The notes beneath the pieces are model-generated. The model was not told the DNA's origin. It saw only the letters and a program-made list of their open reading frames with translations, and searched no databases. Below, in pieces: positions 38,052-38,081 of a DNA stretch of 38,081 bases (position 1 is its first letter; each line of letters starts with the position of its first letter). This DNA comes from Clostridia bacterium (GTDB lineage: Bacteria; Bacillota; Clostridia; Oscillospirales; Acutalibacteraceae). Position numbers and translations under genes: made by a program. The DNA lies in contig CAAGBN010000019.1 of assembly GCA_900768075.1 (NCBI GenBank), forward strand, positions 1 to 38,081, in the 5' to 3' direction.

Positions 38052-38081
38052 AGATCGGAAGAGCACACGTCTGAACTCCAG
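38052..38081 (+). other. Illumina adapter sequence at the contig end
   Basis: From 38052 to the last base the sequence is the standard TruSeq read-1 adapter (begins AGATCGGAAGAGC, continues ACACGTCTGAACTCCAG). It is not biological. Genuine sequence ends at about 38051. Confidence 0.98.

Overview
The window looks like part of a gut-type, spore-forming, low-to-mid-GC Bacillota chromosome (class Clostridia, Oscillospiraceae/Ruminococcaceae-like). This is inferred from gene content: SpoVT, Mini-RNase III, a YhaM-type exoribonuclease, YitT, Obg, a BspA-type leucine-rich-repeat surface protein and a serine recombinase with a DUF4368-like tail. It also fits the strong SD sequences and the consensus-like TTGACA-17-TATAAT promoters. 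The last 30 bases (38052-38081) are Illumina adapter, so the contig's right end is technical. The left end lies inside a recombinase gene.

Layout. (1) 1-162: end of a large serine recombinase, probably the edge of an integrated element. (2) 268-1722, minus: secreted metallophosphoesterase. (3) 1723-2646: a 0.9 kb stretch with no credible gene, full of repeats. (4) 2647-6660, minus: malQ, then an aconitase-family hydratase. (5) 6992-8356: MATE transporter. (6) 8588-12074: XRE regulator divergent from a secreted acidic Gly-repeat protein and a BspA-like LRR protein. (7) 12411-16150: obgE, mrnC, yitT, yhaM-like. (8) 16304-18156: rsmD, coaD and a coiled-coil protein. (9) spoVT (minus), azlCD and a lipoprotein. 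(10) rbsK-like kinase and phospho-sugar mutase, then GDPD and a CNNM/CorC transporter (both minus). (11) 26613-34681: zinc-ribbon membrane protein, GPH transporter, TetR regulator, FGGY kinase, alpha/beta hydrolase, a 41-codon microprotein gene and an M20 peptidase. (12) metY, ychF and a small membrane protein.

Genes working together. The obgE block joins ribosome assembly (Obg), 23S rRNA maturation (MrnC) and 3'-5' RNA decay (YhaM-like). rsmD-coaD is a common Bacillota pair. MalQ, the phospho-sugar mutase, the sugar kinases and the GPH transporter point to a sugar-fermenting lifestyle.

The most unusual content is intergenic. Three families of structured repeats recur, each in a fixed relation to genes. 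R1 (four copies) is a GGCGGCTCC clamp holding three abutting hairpins, which predicts a four-way junction with almost no unpaired bases and with arms exchanged between copies. R2 (three copies) is a chain of short hairpins linked by CTCGATATG, always just before a start codon in the sense direction, with compensatory base changes between copies. R3 (four copies) starts at or within about 12 nt of a stop codon, always sense to the upstream gene. In two operons (malQ-hydratase and obgE-mrnC) the whole gap between genes is stop-R3-R2-start. I do not recognise R1, R2 or R3 as named families. Together with the 41-codon gene at 33081, they are the best candidates for something undescribed.
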